DNA of 36,553 bases from an uncultured Eubacteriales bacterium (GTDB taxonomy: Bacteria > Bacillota > Clostridia > TANB77 > CAG-508): positions 1-36,553 of the forward strand of contig CACXCH010000051.1 of the NCBI GenBank assembly GCA_902766085.1, read 5' to 3'. The notes under the pieces were generated by a model. It was given only the letters and a program-made list of their open reading frames with translations. It searched no databases and was not told where the DNA came from. The position numbers were made by a program, and so were the translations under genes. Shown piece after piece: positions 34,836-36,553 of this stretch (within the stretch, counting starts at the first letter, position 1; the number at the start of each line of letters is the position of its first letter).

Positions 34836-35198
34836 TTACGTTGTTGTTATAGTACTTGTAGCTACATTCTTGATAACATTTAATATAGCTCCTGCAGCAA
34901 ATACCATTACAGCTCCTACTACATAATATATTGCTGTTTTCTTTAGGTCAGCTTTTGCATCTGGAGCAGCAACAAGCCATTTAACTCCTAATACAATTAA
35001 TAGTATTACAGCTGCGGCATAACATATAAGTGATACAACATATAAAACATTACTTATAGATTTTCCAAATCCAGCAGCTGAAACTGTACTTGGAGATGGT
35101 ATATCAATAACACTAGCTAATGATATATTAAGTGCTAAAGCAACTGCTGCAATTATAAATAAAACTGAAACTATTTTTGATATTTTACTTACTTTCAT
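34836..35198 (-). CDS. VirB2-like major pilin subunit 1 (120 aa)
   Basis: Signal peptide (about 8-29), then a short exported stretch and two membrane helices (49-73, 87-108), with motifs LICYAAAVILLIVLG and VAAPDAKAD shared with pilin 2. It is the first gene of the locus, with a perfect consensus promoter, a TAAGGAGG ribosome site and a terminator directly after it. That arrangement fits a major pilin made in excess over the channel components. The hairpin topology is as in VirB2/TrbC; a mature pilin would be about 90 residues. Confidence 0.88.
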   Translation of the reverse strand: MKVSKISKIVSVLFIIAAVALALNISLASVIDIPSPSTVSAAGFGKSISNVLYVVSLICYAAAVILLIVLGVKWLVAAPDAKADLKKTAIYYVVGAVMVFAAGAILNVIKNVATSTITTT

Positions 35199-35226
35199 AA
35201 TTATCCTCCTTAAATCTATTATAATA

Positions 35227-35255
35227 ATTATAGTTTATAATTTTTTGCTTGTCAA
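35227..35255 (-). promoter_or_regulatory. Strong promoter of the secretion locus
   Basis: Minus strand TTGACA (35255-35250), 17-nt spacer, TATAAT (35232-35227), all consensus, ending 28 nt before the pilin 1 start. The predicted leader is short, leaving little room for attenuation. Confidence 0.85.
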
Positions 35256-35332
35256 TCATTTTTTGTTATTTTTTGTTATAGAGCTAAAAATTAGCAAATA
35301 AATTTGTAAACTTTGCCAATTAGCTTAACTGT

Positions 35333-35476
35333 TTATTTTAACGATTCGTTATAATATTTAGCTATCAATTCATCAAGTTGACAACTCAAATTGTAAATTA
35401 TTGAATAATCTTGTCCCTCAACTATGCTTTTATCTAGTTTTGCTCTTAGGGTATTTATATCATCTTTAATCATCAT
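35333..35476 (-). CDS. Small Spo0E-like protein (47 aa)
   Basis: A small frame with GGAG 6 nt before ATG 35476 encodes 47 residues. It begins MMIKDDINTLRAKLDK and contains YNLSCQLDELIAKYY at 28-42. The motif SxxLDxLI within a two-helix hairpin is that of the Spo0E family, which dephosphorylates Spo0A-P and so blocks sporulation. The catalytic aspartate would be Asp35. The length is typical. Its own promoter lies at 35513-35541. It lies just before the secretion locus on the same strand, 77 nt from that locus's promoter. Confidence 0.72.
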   Translation of the reverse strand: MMIKDDINTLRAKLDKSIVEGQDYSIIYNLSCQLDELIAKYYNESLK

Positions 35477-35512
35477 ACAAATCTCCTACTAATCTTTAAT
35501 TAACTAGTAAAT

Positions 35513-35541
35513 AAAATACCATATTTTTACAAATTTGTCAA
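35513..35541 (-). promoter_or_regulatory. Promoter of the Spo0E-like gene
   Basis: Minus strand TTGACA (35541-35536), 17-nt spacer, TATTTT (35518-35513) preceded by TGG (extended -10). It lies between the stop of the M16 peptidase gene and the small gene's start. Confidence 0.65.
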
Positions 35542-35562
35542 TATATCTTTTAATTTTTTTTG

Positions 35563-36553
35563 TTATTTTACAATTGAAATCACTGATTCGTCATTGTCAA
35601 ACATTTTTTGTTGTATTTCTTTGGTGTATTCGTAAGTAATGTTTTGAATTTTGTCGGCTGTTTCTATAGTGTTTATATTGTGCATTTTGTCGCTTAAGAG
35701 CGTTCTCCCTATTTCTTCGACATCATCAAATGTTGTTACAAATTCTCCAAAAATTCTCTTTTTGCTTCTTTCAAAATCCTCTTTAGTTATCTTCTCATTT
35801 TTTAATGTATTTGTTATTTTGCTATAAACTTCGTCAGGATTTTTGCTTTCTCCTGAAAATAGAACATGTGAATAAATATCAGAATATTCAAAGTCAAATG
35901 AAAGTTCGGACATTAGCAATCCTTTTTCATATAATTCTTTATAGGCTTTCGAGCATTTTCCAAGTAACGAATTAAATATTATTTTTAGAGCAGTGTCTTT
36001 TTTTACATTGTCCTCATTAACTAGGTAATCCCTATATCCTATCATAAATAAAGGCATGCTTACATTCATATCAGCCTCCATTCTTTTTTGATTTATGTGA
36101 TCTTCTTCCTTAGGGTATATTCTTTTTATTTTTCCTATATTTTCCCTTGGAAGTAGCCTTTTCTTTACTTCTTCGATAATCTCATTTGGCTCAAAATCTC
36201 CAGATATGCACATTATCATATTTGATGGATGATAAAATGTATTGTAACAAGAGTATAGTGTTTCCTTTGTTATATGGCTTATTGTTTCAACTGTTCCTGC
36301 AACATCAATTCTAATAGGATTGCTGGTGTACAAGCATTTCATTGTGTTTAAATAAACTTTCCAAGCAGGTTCATCATCATATCTGCCTATTTCTTGTCCA
36401 ATTATTCCTCTTTCTTTTTCTACATTTTGATCAGTAAAGTATGGATTTTGTACATAATCCATTAATTCATCAAGTCCTTTGTAGAAATTGTCAACTCCAC
36501 CAAACAAATATGCTGTATGGTCATTTGTTGTATATGCATTTGCATCAAGTCCA
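35563..36553 (-). CDS. YmfH-like M16 peptidase, 3' part (start outside window)
   Basis: The frame is open to the window edge. About 330 residues are visible, beginning GLDANAYTTNDHTAYLFG. The segment is typical of the YmfH subgroup of M16 zinc peptidases: NAYT, VQNPYFTDQNVEKERGIIGQEI (its Glu is the expected third zinc ligand), IRIDVAGTVETISHITKETLYSCYNTFYHPSNM, and a second half with GKCSKAYKELYEKGLLMS. The HxxEH zinc motif would lie upstream, outside this window. YmfH partners are co-encoded with ymfF in many Firmicutes. The gene looks like a normal chromosomal neighbour and not part of the secretion system. Confidence 0.9.
   Translation of the reverse strand, partial: GLDANAYTTNDHTAYLFGGVDNFYKGLDELMDYVQNPYFTDQNVEKERGIIGQEIGRYDDEPAWKVYLNTMKCLYTSNPIRIDVAGTVETISHITKETLYSCYNTFYHPSNMIMCISGDFEPNEIIEEVKKRLLPRENIGKIKRIYPKEEDHINQKRMEADMNVSMPLFMIGYRDYLVNEDNVKKDTALKIIFNSLLGKCSKAYKELYEKGLLMSELSFDFEYSDIYSHVLFSGESKNPDEVYSKITNTLKNEKITKEDFERSKKRIFGEFVTTFDDVEEIGRTLLSDKMHNINTIETADKIQNITYEYTKEIQQKMFDNDESVISIVK

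Noticed and set aside
7575..35198. Integrative conjugative element
   Set aside because: No integrase, relaxase, excision gene, VirD4, replication gene or clear attachment site visible. The tRNA-fMet at the left edge is intact and far from the locus.

Overview
The window is very AT-rich and comes from a bacterial chromosome, most likely an uncultured gut-type Firmicute/Clostridia lineage. Supporting signs are strong GGAGG ribosome binding sites, near-consensus sigma-A promoters (TTGACA-N17-TATAAT), a Spo0E-like small protein, a YmfH-type M16 peptidase, a TSCPD-domain protein and a FucO-like dehydrogenase. Every gene I can support is on the minus strand, so the window reads from right to left. 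The lineage is inferred from gene content and cannot be narrowed further from sequence alone.

Left flank (1-7.4 kb): an initiator tRNA-fMet with its own promoter and terminator; three uncharacterised genes (392-913, 1400-1945, 2056-2736), one carrying a 39-bp in-frame tandem repeat; a TSCPD protein; an RluA-family pseudouridine synthase with a repeat-rich insertion in its catalytic domain; an iron-dependent lactaldehyde reductase-like enzyme; and a GT8 glycosyltransferase. The spaces between these genes are rich in palindromes, including an operator-like inverted repeat over a promoter, a recurring 18-nt hairpin arm, and two hairpins sharing one loop.

Core (7.5-35.2 kb): one long minus-strand locus for a type IV secretion-like machine. 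In transcription order: a VirB2-like pilin behind a perfect promoter and followed by a terminator; a second pilin with its own promoter; a third small two-helix protein; a PrgI/VirB3-like protein; a membrane-anchored protein resembling a VirB4 N-terminal region; a VirB4 ATPase; a short VirB6-like protein; a single-pass exported protein; a VirB6-like protein fused to an NlpC/P60-like cysteine peptidase domain; three large VirB6 paralogues in tandem (the last split by a frameshift); a 1395-residue cell-wall hydrolase (glucosaminidase-like plus M23); and four single-pass proteins with NTF2/VirB8-like outer domains. No relaxase, coupling ATPase (VirD4), integrase or recombinase is visible. The locus therefore looks like a chromosomal T4SS-like machine rather than an obvious conjugative element.

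Right flank (35.3-36.55 kb): a 47-residue Spo0E-like gene and the 3' part of a YmfH-like M16 peptidase that runs off the window.

Proposed joint working (inference): the pilins and VirB6 proteins form the envelope channel, VirB4 powers assembly or transport, the two wall-hydrolase activities open peptidoglycan, and the NTF2-like proteins scaffold the complex outside the membrane.
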